A program made the position numbers and the translations under genes. Positions 1 through 8,970 of a stretch of DNA of 64,000 nt are shown here, one piece after another. This DNA is from Gammaproteobacteria bacterium. GTDB lineage: Bacteria; Pseudomonadota; Gammaproteobacteria; Pseudomonadales; Azotimanducaceae. A model generated the notes under the pieces. The model ran no database searches, was not told where the DNA came from, and worked only from the letters and a program-made list of their open reading frames with translations. The DNA lies in contig VXNY01000024.1 of assembly GCA_009840305.1 (NCBI GenBank), positions 496,001 through 560,000 of the forward strand. Reading direction: 5' to 3'. Numbering within the stretch: position 1 is the first letter of the stretch; each line of letters opens with the position of its first letter.

Positions 1-624
1 AAACACGGAACTGGCGGGCCGAACGACTTCTTACCATCCGGTGTTATCGGTATATGGATGGAGATAGACTTTGAAGCGGCCTTAAATTGGGTATACAGTG
101 CCCCTCTCGCTGAGGGTAAAAGGTACACATGGGTAAGTGCAATTACAAGCAACTTGGTCGAATCGGATCCACGCCGCGCCTTTGACTTGGCTGTTAATCA
201 AGAAAGTCCAGATATCAATTTCCTGGGGATGGAAATGTATGAAACGGGATTAGAAGCCGAAGTGATCTGGTCGATCTGTGACCAAGACCTTGAGCTTGCT
301 GTCGAACTACTACCAAAAGTACGGGAAGGAAAGACGAAAACAAGTGCTTATAGAGCAATCGGACAGAGGTACATCGAGCTCGGTGACTCGAAGAAAGCAT
401 TTAACCTAGGTTTACAACTGACCGAGCACAGTCAGGCTGAGTATTTTGATTCAATTTCTTGGACTTGGGGAAACATTGATCCGGCCGGACTAATAGAGTC
501 AATTGAAGACTTTCCTACTAAAGAGATTCGTGCCAATGTCGCCTCAAGTCTGGTAAAAGGATCGAGCCGAAAAAATTTTTCGGACGCGCAACTAGAAATA
601 CTTAATCAATATGTTGACGATTGA
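1..624 (+). CDS. Helical-repeat paralog, copy 1 (type B, 5' truncated by window edge)
   Basis: C-terminal part of a paralog whose reading frame is open from base 1, so the gene starts outside the window. The first ATG, at 58, lies inside a conserved module and is not the start: the residues before it align with the segment of copy 3 that precedes its IEGAINWVY motif. The visible part holds a W-x3-D module, the SDPRRAFDLA motif shared exactly with copy 3, GLEAEVI, the VELLPKVREGKTK segment and the terminal QLEILNQY segment. It resembles copy 3 more than the adjacent copy 2, which places it in type B. Its type A partner should lie just to the left of the window. Function unknown; probably an alpha-solenoid scaffold. 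Confidence 0.85.
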   Translation, partial: KHGTGGPNDFLPSGVIGIWMEIDFEAALNWVYSAPLAEGKRYTWVSAITSNLVESDPRRAFDLAVNQESPDINFLGMEMYETGLEAEVIWSICDQDLELAVELLPKVREGKTKTSAYRAIGQRYIELGDSKKAFNLGLQLTEHSQAEYFDSISWTWGNIDPAGLIESIEDFPTKEIRANVASSLVKGSSRKNFSDAQLEILNQYVDD

Positions 625-850
625 GGTTAGACACACTGTAGGGTTAGTAATCTCTCTAAACACCTATTTTTTACATCATCTCGTTCTCTGCTAGAACGCA
701 TTCATTCGCAAGCGTGGTACCTTCAAGGCTTTCGAGATGTGTTCATGTAACAGGTTCAACAGTGCTTTTGTCGCCGTTGATTAGAAGTAGCGTCCAAAAA
801 ATCAGTCATATAATCTGAATTGTCACAAACGCTTCTCTGGTCGCCGTCCT

Positions 851-2752
851 ATGAACAATCTCTTAGCACGAATCCTTCTCCTAGTTGTCGGAGTTTTAAT
901 AGGGATCGATGGCTTCATCGGAATCAAGTTTCTACTTCACGACGACAACACGACTATTGCCCCAGAACCGACTGAAGTAGCGCGAGTAAAAGAGATACGG
1001 TCCACCACAAAGGAAACAGGTGGTATTGATACGGTTCCTTCCAGAGTCGAACATTTAGTCTTTCCTGACCGCACCTTTGAGCGCAAGGCGGCCATTGTAT
1101 CGTGGGTCGCAACTCTCACCGCCGATGAAGTGGTGAACTGGCTCGAACAATCTACTGAACCATCTTGGCAAGTTTCGCAGGTTAATCGCACGGAATTGCA
1201 AACGACCCTGTTGCAAAAACTTTCGACAACAGCGCCAGACCGCGCGATTGACTTCGCGTTAGCCCGAGAAGAGCAACGACAAGTCTACTCAATGTCTAAC
1301 ACGGTGTTTCAAGTCTGGGCTAATACAGATATCGACGGAGCAGTTGCCCGCGTTAAGGAGTTGAACGAACAAGCGAAGAATTACCATTTGGGTACGCTCT
1401 TAAGGGCGCGAGATGACTTTCCTTTAACAAGAATGCGAGAAATCGCGATCGTGCTCGGGGATGAGAGTGTAGCATTCGCTGTTCACTTCCAGAACCTAGC
1501 GAAGGGCGATATTGAAAGCCCACGAGACACATGGCACGAAATAGTCAACTTGGCAAACATTGAAAGTGTCCAATCCGCTACTGGATTTGCATTGAGCAAT
1601 GTTGCTGCCGCGTGGGTCGAGGATAGTGGCTTGGATGTCCTCGACGAAATCGTGAGTTCAATATCAAGCATTTCTGAGTACTCTAACGTACTACCCAGGA
1701 TTCTTCGTGGAGTGGCCACGAGTCATCCTGAAGAGGTTTTTGATTATGTAATGAGCAATCTAGGGGACCAAGCGACTGAGATTATTCAAAACAGCAACAT
1801 CGGTTACTTCTGGGCTCAGAAGGACCCGCAGGGTATGCTTGCCAAGGCAGAAGCTCTTCCCGCAAGCAGATTTAGAGGAACCTTTATACGAAATGCCGTG
1901 TGGCGGTGGGCAGAAAGTAACCCCCGCCAACTTCTTGAAAAAATAGAAATCATACCTCCCGGCGAACGCGAATTCGCCAGTTCGCGTGCCATTGAAACTT
2001 TGACTGCAAGTTCGCCGTCGGAAGCCGCTAAACTTGTCATGAAAGTTCCAGACGTTGAGTTTCGGAAGCAACTCGCAGAAAGTTTCATTCGCGTATGGGC
2101 AAATACAGACTTGGAAGCCGCGAAGGAATGGGTACTCAGCCTCCCCGCAGCGGATCAGATGCGCGCTTCACTAGTGGATTCTCTCACTAGGACCATAGTA
2201 CATACAGACCCTAGAGGTGCTTTTGAACTCGCTCGTCAACAACCCATCGAAGAAGAGGAGTTTTCTGGGCGTGTGATATCGAGAGTTCCGGAAGAATCAA
2301 TCTTGCATATTATCGCTTGGCAAGACATCGACCTCGCGCTTGAACTGTTTGCACAAGTGAGAATCGAAGGAAGGGCATCTGCTGCTTTTACTCTAGGAAG
2401 CACGTTGATTCGACAGGGAGACACCGAGCAAGCTCTAGGACTAGTAGGGCAAATACCTGAAGACGAACAACCCAATTACTATCAAATGATAGCGATGTCC
2501 TGGCCAGAACAAGACCGAACTGGACTGCTTAATGCATTCAACGACTTCCCCACGACAGTGAAATCGAAAATCGCCATGATGATGATTATGACAAATGAGG
2601 AAACAAAGTCTTTTTCCGAGGAACAGATTACGAGCCTTCAGAGCCACATTAGCGAGGACGATAAGGAACTGCTTGATAGACTGAAGAAAATTGACATGAA
2701 TAATCCGACTTCAAATGACATGGAAGTTCTCCAAGAGCTCTACTCGATGTAA
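851..2752 (+). CDS. Membrane-anchored helical-repeat paralog, copy 2 (type A)
   Basis: A 633-residue protein. Residues 5-29 form one transmembrane segment with a GVLIG (GxxxG) motif at 14-18 and an aspartate at 20. A polar linker follows to about residue 75, then a helical-repeat body with FERKAAIVSW, WANTD, WAQKDP and WAESNP modules and WVEDSG in the middle. The topology expected is a short cytoplasmic tail with the body in the periplasm. It is the most divergent copy near the C-terminus: the usual ELLPxVRxG reads ELFAQVRIEG, and a tail of about 20 residues is added. The gene lies 226 bp after copy 1 and 129 bp before its likely type B partner, copy 3. No clear ribosome binding site. Function unknown. 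Confidence 0.85.
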   Translation: MNNLLARILLLVVGVLIGIDGFIGIKFLLHDDNTTIAPEPTEVARVKEIRSTTKETGGIDTVPSRVEHLVFPDRTFERKAAIVSWVATLTADEVVNWLEQSTEPSWQVSQVNRTELQTTLLQKLSTTAPDRAIDFALAREEQRQVYSMSNTVFQVWANTDIDGAVARVKELNEQAKNYHLGTLLRARDDFPLTRMREIAIVLGDESVAFAVHFQNLAKGDIESPRDTWHEIVNLANIESVQSATGFALSNVAAAWVEDSGLDVLDEIVSSISSISEYSNVLPRILRGVATSHPEEVFDYVMSNLGDQATEIIQNSNIGYFWAQKDPQGMLAKAEALPASRFRGTFIRNAVWRWAESNPRQLLEKIEIIPPGEREFASSRAIETLTASSPSEAAKLVMKVPDVEFRKQLAESFIRVWANTDLEAAKEWVLSLPAADQMRASLVDSLTRTIVHTDPRGAFELARQQPIEEEEFSGRVISRVPEESILHIIAWQDIDLALELFAQVRIEGRASAAFTLGSTLIRQGDTEQALGLVGQIPEDEQPNYYQMIAMSWPEQDRTGLLNAFNDFPTTVKSKIAMMMIMTNEETKSFSEEQITSLQSHISEDDKELLDRLKKIDMNNPTSNDMEVLQELYSM

Positions 2753-2881
2753 TCAGTACGGCAAACATCCATGACTTCACTTTACTCTGCGAATCCTTCG
2801 TTAATGTATAGAAGTGGTTCAAGGTTTGTTTAAGTTCAATCTCGCAAAAAAATGTTTTCAACCTCAACGAATTAGAAGCCA

Positions 2882-4807
2882 ATGAAAAAATCTCTCGTTA
2901 CGTCTATATTGTTTCTTTCATCGGGTATTGTGTTCGGCAGCGCAGGCATGTACTTGGTTCACATCTCATTCTCGGCAGACAACGCGACAGAAGGTACTGA
3001 GGTACGCATCGAAAACAGTACAAGTCGGTCTTCGACCGAGGGCGATTCACAATTGAATGGAGAATCGATTGAACAAATTCTGATCAACAAAGGATCCGTA
3101 GCGTCTTTAGACGACCCAAGCATACACACCGACGCATTCCAACGCAGACTTGCGATCTACACGTATGTTGCGGGACTTTCAGTACAAGAACTCACAGCCG
3201 AATTAGAAGAAATCTCTAGCGATTCCAAGAAGTTTTCATACCGCGTTCAGGATGAATTAAAGGCAGCTTTAGTCGAGAGACTAGCTATTGTTAAACCTGA
3301 AACAGCTGTGAAGTTTGCGGTCGTACAAAAGGTCCCGGAATTGGATTGGTCAACGCAGTGGTATGCGTGGCGGTACTCTTCCGGAGGAGACGAACCGCCC
3401 AACATGCCCATTGTCCGAAGCGTGTTCTCAGATTGGGCATTAAGCGATCTAAAAAGCGCTATCCGTGGTGCTAAATCACTAGGTTCCGACGCCAAAAGTA
3501 ACGCTCTTGCCGGAATATTAGCGACACAAACAGGTCAATCATTATCAACACATCGTCAAATAGCGCGAGAGCTAGGCGATGAAGAACGCGGTGTCGATTC
3601 TTATGTACAGGCTTTTTCAACAGGACGAATTGAAAATCCTAAAGCAGCATGGGATGAGGTAAGAGCATTACAAGAACCAAATAATTTCCACCGCTCTGAA
3701 CCTTTGTTAAACATCGCATCGCAGTGGCTAGAACAAGATGGATTCAGCGTCCTTGATGAAATTAACCAGAGCACATTGGAACTGAATATCAAATCTAATC
3801 TGATTTATCAGCTACTCTCGCGAGCGGCAGAAGACAATCCCGATCAGGCGTTTCAGTTTGCACTGAGGATGCCAGGCCAAGGAGGGTTCAACATGGCTCT
3901 AAACGCGGTCGTAAACTCGTGGTCGCAGTCTGATCCACAGACAGCCTTTCAAGCGGTTACAGGCATCGAACAGAGTGGTCTGCGTGAGCAACAACAACGA
4001 AACGTGGCTCGAACGTGGTCAAGGAACGAACCACGGTACGTCTTAGACAATCTAGATCTCTTTCCCGCTAACCTGCAGGACGCCGTGAGACGCGATGCGA
4101 TTGCGTATTTCGCTCAAGAATCACCAAAAGAAGCTGCAGAGCTTGCGTTGGAGCAACTTGAAGGCACGAGGGTTGATTTTGTTGCGTCTCAAATTATGCG
4201 TGCGTGGATTGAACAAGACATAGAGGGTGCCATCAATTGGGTTTACAACGGTCCGGTGAGCGAGGAAAATCAATATAGTTGGATCAGCGCATTAACCAGC
4301 AGTATGGTTCCCTCGGATCCGCGTCGTGCCTTTGACTTAGCAATAAGTCAAGAGATTCCCGAGGGATCGAGTTATATGGGTGTGGGAACATATCAACCAC
4401 CAGGCTTAGAAGCCGACGTGATTCGTCAAATCGCATTTCGGAATCTCGATCTTGCCGTTGAGCTTCTGCCACGAGTTCGGGACGGAATCACAAAGGCAAT
4501 GTCCTATGCATCTGTAGGAGATCGTTATATTGATGAAGGACACTCAAGTAAAGCTTTAGAACTCGGCTTAAAACTACCCAGCGAACATCAATTGCGTTAC
4601 TTCGAAGACCTCGCGCATTCATGGGCGAGAGTCGATCCGGGCGGATTGGTGGAGTCAATAGAACAGCTTCCCACCGAAAAACTTCGTTCAAAGATTGCTT
4701 CAAACTTGTCGAATCGTTGGTACCGTGAAAATTTCACTGAAGAACAAATCGATACGATAAAACAATTCCTGTCTGATTCCGACAGACAGGCTTTGGAAGA
4801 CCAATAG
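2882..4807 (+). CDS. Membrane-anchored helical-repeat paralog, copy 3 (type B)
   Basis: A 641-residue protein, the longest complete copy. Residues 5-28 form a transmembrane anchor with GIVFG (GxxxG) at 15-19, followed by a Ser/Thr/Glu-rich linker. The body begins with a QRRLAIYTYVAGL segment of type B and has WLEQDG in the middle, WSQSDP and SDPRRAFDLA modules, and VELLPRVRDG. An insertion near residues 155-177, rich in Trp, Tyr and Pro, is absent from the other copies. The C-terminal third is closest to copy 1 although copy 2 lies between them, as expected if a two-gene unit was duplicated. It is followed by the longest gap in the array (476 bp). Function unknown; helical scaffold inferred. 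Confidence 0.86.
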   Translation: MKKSLVTSILFLSSGIVFGSAGMYLVHISFSADNATEGTEVRIENSTSRSSTEGDSQLNGESIEQILINKGSVASLDDPSIHTDAFQRRLAIYTYVAGLSVQELTAELEEISSDSKKFSYRVQDELKAALVERLAIVKPETAVKFAVVQKVPELDWSTQWYAWRYSSGGDEPPNMPIVRSVFSDWALSDLKSAIRGAKSLGSDAKSNALAGILATQTGQSLSTHRQIARELGDEERGVDSYVQAFSTGRIENPKAAWDEVRALQEPNNFHRSEPLLNIASQWLEQDGFSVLDEINQSTLELNIKSNLIYQLLSRAAEDNPDQAFQFALRMPGQGGFNMALNAVVNSWSQSDPQTAFQAVTGIEQSGLREQQQRNVARTWSRNEPRYVLDNLDLFPANLQDAVRRDAIAYFAQESPKEAAELALEQLEGTRVDFVASQIMRAWIEQDIEGAINWVYNGPVSEENQYSWISALTSSMVPSDPRRAFDLAISQEIPEGSSYMGVGTYQPPGLEADVIRQIAFRNLDLAVELLPRVRDGITKAMSYASVGDRYIDEGHSSKALELGLKLPSEHQLRYFEDLAHSWARVDPGGLVESIEQLPTEKLRSKIASNLSNRWYRENFTEEQIDTIKQFLSDSDRQALEDQ

Positions 4808-5283
4808 AGTAGCCAAACATCGTTTTTGGTGAAGCACCGACACTCACATCAATTCAATTCGTTACTCTGCGCTGACTGTTTAACATTCTTGTCTGTTCAA
4901 TCACTCTGAAACTCAAGTCAGTGAGTGCTCTACGTTGCTACAACCAACTACCAAGTCCGTGGAATTGACACGTGAACTTCCCAACCAGAACGGTCGTAAG
5001 TCTGCTAATAGAAATCAGGCTCGACTTCCTCAGAGCACGATATACGACTTCGATACGTAATCCCTTTTAGCAACTCGTGATTGACACTTCAGTGTCTCAA
5101 ATTTCTTTCTTTTGCGCCCAAATATGATGTGTCTAACAAATGGTCGATCGGCAAACATATGAGCAACTACCAAATTTCGTATTGAGTAGTGCGTATGTGG
5201 TTATTCGGCTTAACAAGAGGGCCGGATGAATTGCTCCAAAAAGAACTCTCGTTTAAACCTTTGATTCAAGGAACATATGGTAC
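4808..5283. other. 476-bp gap inside the array
   Basis: The longest non-coding stretch within the paralog array, between copy 3 and copy 4. No open frame with paralog motifs was seen, so it does not look like a decayed copy. It holds a short stem-loop (GACAC-TTCA-GTGTC, 5083-5096) without a convincing T-run. It probably carries the promoter of the copy 4-5-6-7 unit, but no good -35/-10 pair could be assigned. An AAGGAAC at 5268-5274 lies upstream of the GTG start of copy 4. Confidence 0.4.
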
Positions 5284-7119
5284 GTGCATAGACGAACAGT
5301 AACAGTTGTAATCTTGTTGATACTTGGGGTGAGTATCGGTATTGCTTCTTCGTTCCTTGTGTTGACAGTGTTCCAAAATACACCTACGAACATTCAACCG
5401 GAAAAAGTACTTGAAGATCAAGGATCGACCGATGAAACACCGAAAACCATCGATCGTTCAATTGAACGTCCAAATTCTCCCCATGCCACAATCCCACAGA
5501 GTGTTACCGCCCTGAGATTTTCAGCGTCCGCCTACGAACGACGTATCGAAATATTCTCGTGGATTCTCGCTCTGGACGAGAGACGATTGGTCGACTGGCT
5601 CGAACAGTCTGTCAGTCTCCACTGGGAAGTGTCCGCGAAAGCTCGTAGCGATTTTCAAGCGATCTTACTTATTAGACTGACTTCCTACAACCCCAACGCC
5701 GCACTGAATTTTGCTCTTGCACGAAGCGACCCTGAGAGAGCCGAATTTGTTGAGACGGTCTTTTTTGAATGGGCGCTCGCAGATCTAAATGTAGCCATAG
5801 CGCAAGCTGTCAGTATTGAAGAGGAGCTCCAACGGTCCGCCCTTCTGGGTATTCTGGAGGCTACCGACTCGCGCACCATTGACGAACATAGAGAAATCGC
5901 CAAGAAACTGGGTGCGGAGATCTACGCGACAACATACCATTTGCAAAAACTTCTGCAAAGCTCACCAGAGAACCCTAAAGAGACTTGGTTTCAAGCTGTT
6001 GCACTAGCGGGTCTCAATCAAGAGCACTATCAAATACTTACACAGCTGGCAGCCTCTTGGGTTGATGCCTCGGGTATCAGAGTTCTTGAGGAAGTCATTG
6101 CCTCTATGACTCACATTGAAATGCGCGCAGCTGTGACACAAGCAGTTCTCGTTGCCATCGCTAAGTCAATGCCAGATCAGGCGTTCAAGTTTGCTCTGAC
6201 GTTAACTTCCGACAATCGTGAGTATGTAGCGAGAAGCGTCGTCGAGGTATGGGCTGAACAAGATCCACATGTAGCACTGGAAGCTGTCGCACTCGTACCG
6301 CCTGGTCAATTTCGCAGCGACCTCGAGTTTTCAGCAGTGTTGCAGTGGATTCACAGCGATCCCAGAGAGGTACTAGTTCAACTTCAGGAGGTACCAGTTT
6401 CTACTCGAGAGTCCGCAGTCACAGAGGCGATTTATCTAATCGCACAAGACGCACCAAACGAAGCAGCTTCATTGGTCACGCAGGTAGACGAAGAGCTGCA
6501 ATGGCAGGCTCGAGACATACTGTTGGAATCTTGGATAAATCAAGATTTCGAGGCAGCAATAGACTGGGCTGAGAATTCAGAGTCCATTAAAACTGACGAC
6601 CGTCCCTATGTGCTTCATGATTTGGCAAATAAAGCGTTTTGGATTGATCCCAACCGCGCCTTTCAAATCGCACGACAAGTTTCTCTATTGGGTGAAAGTA
6701 CAGTTGGTACCGAGGCTATGATTATTGGACGTATTGCAAATTCCGACCTGAGTTTGGCATTGGAACTGTTGCCTCAGGTTCGTGCAGGCGATACCAAAAC
6801 TCAGGCTTATGTTTCAGTCGCTAGCACACTAATTGAAAAGGGAGACACACAAAAGGCTCTGAGCCTTGGTTCGCAATTACCAGAATCCGACCAAAATAAC
6901 TTTTTAGTTGATCTCGGTCAACGGTGGGGTTCTCGAAACATCACCAGTTTGTTAAAGGATATGGAGCACTTTCCAACTAATGAAGTACGGTCCAAAATTG
7001 CGTTGTCACTGACCCGGATGCACCGTTCCTATCCAAGTTTCACTGACGCTCAGATAGAGGAATTGGAATCATACCTAAGTGCTGAAGACAAAGCTTCACT
7101 GGAGGATAGCGCACCGTGA
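5284..7119 (+). CDS. Membrane-anchored helical-repeat paralog, copy 4 (type A)
   Basis: A 611-residue protein starting with GTG; the ATG at 5277 is out of frame. The anchor spans about residues 7-31 with GVSIG (GxxxG) at 15-19. A linker of about 45 residues precedes a body with the type A features YERRIEIFSW, DWLEQS and WVDASG. WAEQDP and WIHSDP modules follow, then ELLPQVRAG near residue 495 and a terminal QIEELESYL. The stop overlaps the start of copy 5 by four bases (GTGA), so the two are probably translationally coupled. It opens a four-gene unit (copies 4-7). Function unknown; a periplasm-facing alpha-solenoid is inferred. Confidence 0.86.
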   Translation: MHRRTVTVVILLILGVSIGIASSFLVLTVFQNTPTNIQPEKVLEDQGSTDETPKTIDRSIERPNSPHATIPQSVTALRFSASAYERRIEIFSWILALDERRLVDWLEQSVSLHWEVSAKARSDFQAILLIRLTSYNPNAALNFALARSDPERAEFVETVFFEWALADLNVAIAQAVSIEEELQRSALLGILEATDSRTIDEHREIAKKLGAEIYATTYHLQKLLQSSPENPKETWFQAVALAGLNQEHYQILTQLAASWVDASGIRVLEEVIASMTHIEMRAAVTQAVLVAIAKSMPDQAFKFALTLTSDNREYVARSVVEVWAEQDPHVALEAVALVPPGQFRSDLEFSAVLQWIHSDPREVLVQLQEVPVSTRESAVTEAIYLIAQDAPNEAASLVTQVDEELQWQARDILLESWINQDFEAAIDWAENSESIKTDDRPYVLHDLANKAFWIDPNRAFQIARQVSLLGESTVGTEAMIIGRIANSDLSLALELLPQVRAGDTKTQAYVSVASTLIEKGDTQKALSLGSQLPESDQNNFLVDLGQRWGSRNITSLLKDMEHFPTNEVRSKIALSLTRMHRSYPSFTDAQIEELESYLSAEDKASLEDSAP

Positions 7120-8957
7120 CCGATCCCACTACATCCTCCCACAATACCACGCACACACCCTTTTCTTTGATCAAGATTTTCACTTGGATAGTTGTTGGCG
7201 TCGCGATCGGCGCGGCTGGATTTTTCACATTACACTTCAGTAACCAGGATAGAAACCTCAACAATACAGATGTCGTAACTCAATCGAGCGACAAAGAATT
7301 AAGTGAAGAATCCAGCTTGGTTACAAAAAACAGTTCAGGTGCACAGCTCAACGATCCAGATCTAGACTTCAACACACTGCAACGATTGACGGTAGTGTAC
7401 TCCTATGTGCAGGGCGTTCTCGAAGAAGACCTAATAAAAACTCTACATCGGTCCATTAATGACAATTGGATTCAGTCCTCGAAGGTTCGTGATTCGCTAC
7501 AAACTGCTCTGTTGGAGAGATATGTCTTGAACGCACCAAGCGAAGCGCTGGAGTTTGCTCTTGCGCAAGAGAATCCGATTCGCTTTAAGATGGTAAAAAC
7601 CGTATTCAGTGAATGGGCGAGTACCGATTTGGAAAAATCGATAGGAGAGATGGTTAATCTAGCTGAGCCGCTAAGAGTCGTTGCGCTGAAGGCAGTCATT
7701 GAGACTCGGGAGGAATTACCGCTGTCGCGAATACGTGAAATTGGTCTTAAACTAAATTTAGAATCGCTAGCTGTATCACATTACATCGAATCATTGACTA
7801 CAGAGTACATTGAGAATCCCAAATCTAGTTGGTACGAGTTGATAGCATTTCCAGAAGCGGAAACCGAAATCGGTTACGAGTTAGCTAGTCGGATCGCGCA
7901 CCAGTGGTTTCAAAATGACGGTATTGACGTACTCTGGGAGATTCTCAACTCCGAAGCTGGAGATGACTTTCTAAGCAACTCAATCAACCTAATTCTTGAA
8001 TCGATTGCACGCGATGATCCTGCTCGAGCATTCCAGTACGCACAAGATATCCCACAAGAAGGTGTGTTTCAAATGTTTCCTCCAACTTTTCGAGTAGTGT
8101 TCGTGTGGGCGGAAACAGACCCACAAGCTGCGCTTGCGGCAGTTCAAGTTCTCGAACCAAGCGGTATGCGCGAACGACTGCAAAACACGGTGGTAAACTC
8201 TTGGGCAGTTTCCAATCCCCGAGAATTATTAGAGAATTTAGAAAATTTACCCAAAGCAACCCAAAGGTCTGCTGTGAGCCAATCGTTCTCTAACCTCGCA
8301 CAGTCTTCGCCAAACGAAGCAAGTGATTTAGTTCTGCAGCTGGAAGATTCAGAAATGCGGTCACGAGCAGCCGAATCATTAGTGTATCGATGGGCTCAAG
8401 ACAATGTAAGCGCCACGTTGGATTGGGTGCTGGAATATCCCAAAACAGAACCAAACAGAGAGCGGCTACTTGAGAGTGTCCTGTCAATGATGGTCGATTC
8501 AGATCCAAAACGCGCGATCCAGATTGCTGCCCAGCAACCCATTCCGGAAGGACGAAATATTGGACTTGAAGCCCAATTACTCGCATCTCTAGCGTTTCGT
8601 GATGTCGATACTGCTATAGAGTTACTACCGGAGGCTAGAGACGGAGAGACAACAACTGCCGTGAACCGATCCATTGGAGTCAGTCTTGTAGCAAACGGAG
8701 AACCAGAGAGAGCACTGAGTCTAGCGCTACAACTACCGGAAGATGCTAAAGACAGTTTCTATCGCAGCATCTCTTATGAATGGGCGAAATTTGATCCGGC
8801 AGCCGTACTAACTGCGTTAAAAGACTTTCCAACTGCCGAGATTCGCTCAAATGTAGCGAGCGAACTGTCGAGAATGCATGTTCAAAACTTCTCTGATAGC
8901 CAGCTCGAAACACTAAAACAGTACATAATAGAAGAAAGCCAGCCACGAGAAGAGTAA
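7116..8957 (+). CDS. Membrane-anchored helical-repeat paralog, copy 5 (type B)
   Basis: A 613-residue protein with a GTG start inside the GTGA overlap with copy 4. The cytoplasmic tail is longer and Thr/His-rich (residues 1-16). The anchor spans about 17-41 with GVAIG (GxxxG) at 28-32. Type B features are LNDPDLD, VVYSYVQG and WFQNDG. This copy shows the internal repeat most clearly: WAETDP, WAVSNP and AQSSPN modules start 31-32 residues apart, each with an A/L-rich helix, a Pro, then a charged helix. IELLPEARDG and FRDVD resemble copy 3. Copy 6 follows after 13 bp. Function unknown. Confidence 0.87.
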   Translation: MTDPTTSSHNTTHTPFSLIKIFTWIVVGVAIGAAGFFTLHFSNQDRNLNNTDVVTQSSDKELSEESSLVTKNSSGAQLNDPDLDFNTLQRLTVVYSYVQGVLEEDLIKTLHRSINDNWIQSSKVRDSLQTALLERYVLNAPSEALEFALAQENPIRFKMVKTVFSEWASTDLEKSIGEMVNLAEPLRVVALKAVIETREELPLSRIREIGLKLNLESLAVSHYIESLTTEYIENPKSSWYELIAFPEAETEIGYELASRIAHQWFQNDGIDVLWEILNSEAGDDFLSNSINLILESIARDDPARAFQYAQDIPQEGVFQMFPPTFRVVFVWAETDPQAALAAVQVLEPSGMRERLQNTVVNSWAVSNPRELLENLENLPKATQRSAVSQSFSNLAQSSPNEASDLVLQLEDSEMRSRAAESLVYRWAQDNVSATLDWVLEYPKTEPNRERLLESVLSMMVDSDPKRAIQIAAQQPIPEGRNIGLEAQLLASLAFRDVDTAIELLPEARDGETTTAVNRSIGVSLVANGEPERALSLALQLPEDAKDSFYRSISYEWAKFDPAAVLTALKDFPTAEIRSNVASELSRMHVQNFSDSQLETLKQYIIEESQPREE

Positions 8958-8970
8958 TGCGGAAATACAC

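Noticed and set aside
5083-5096. Stem-loop GACAC-TTCA-GTGTC as a terminator after copy 3
   Set aside because: Only five base pairs, nearly 280 bp after the stop, and followed by a broken T/C tract rather than a T-run.
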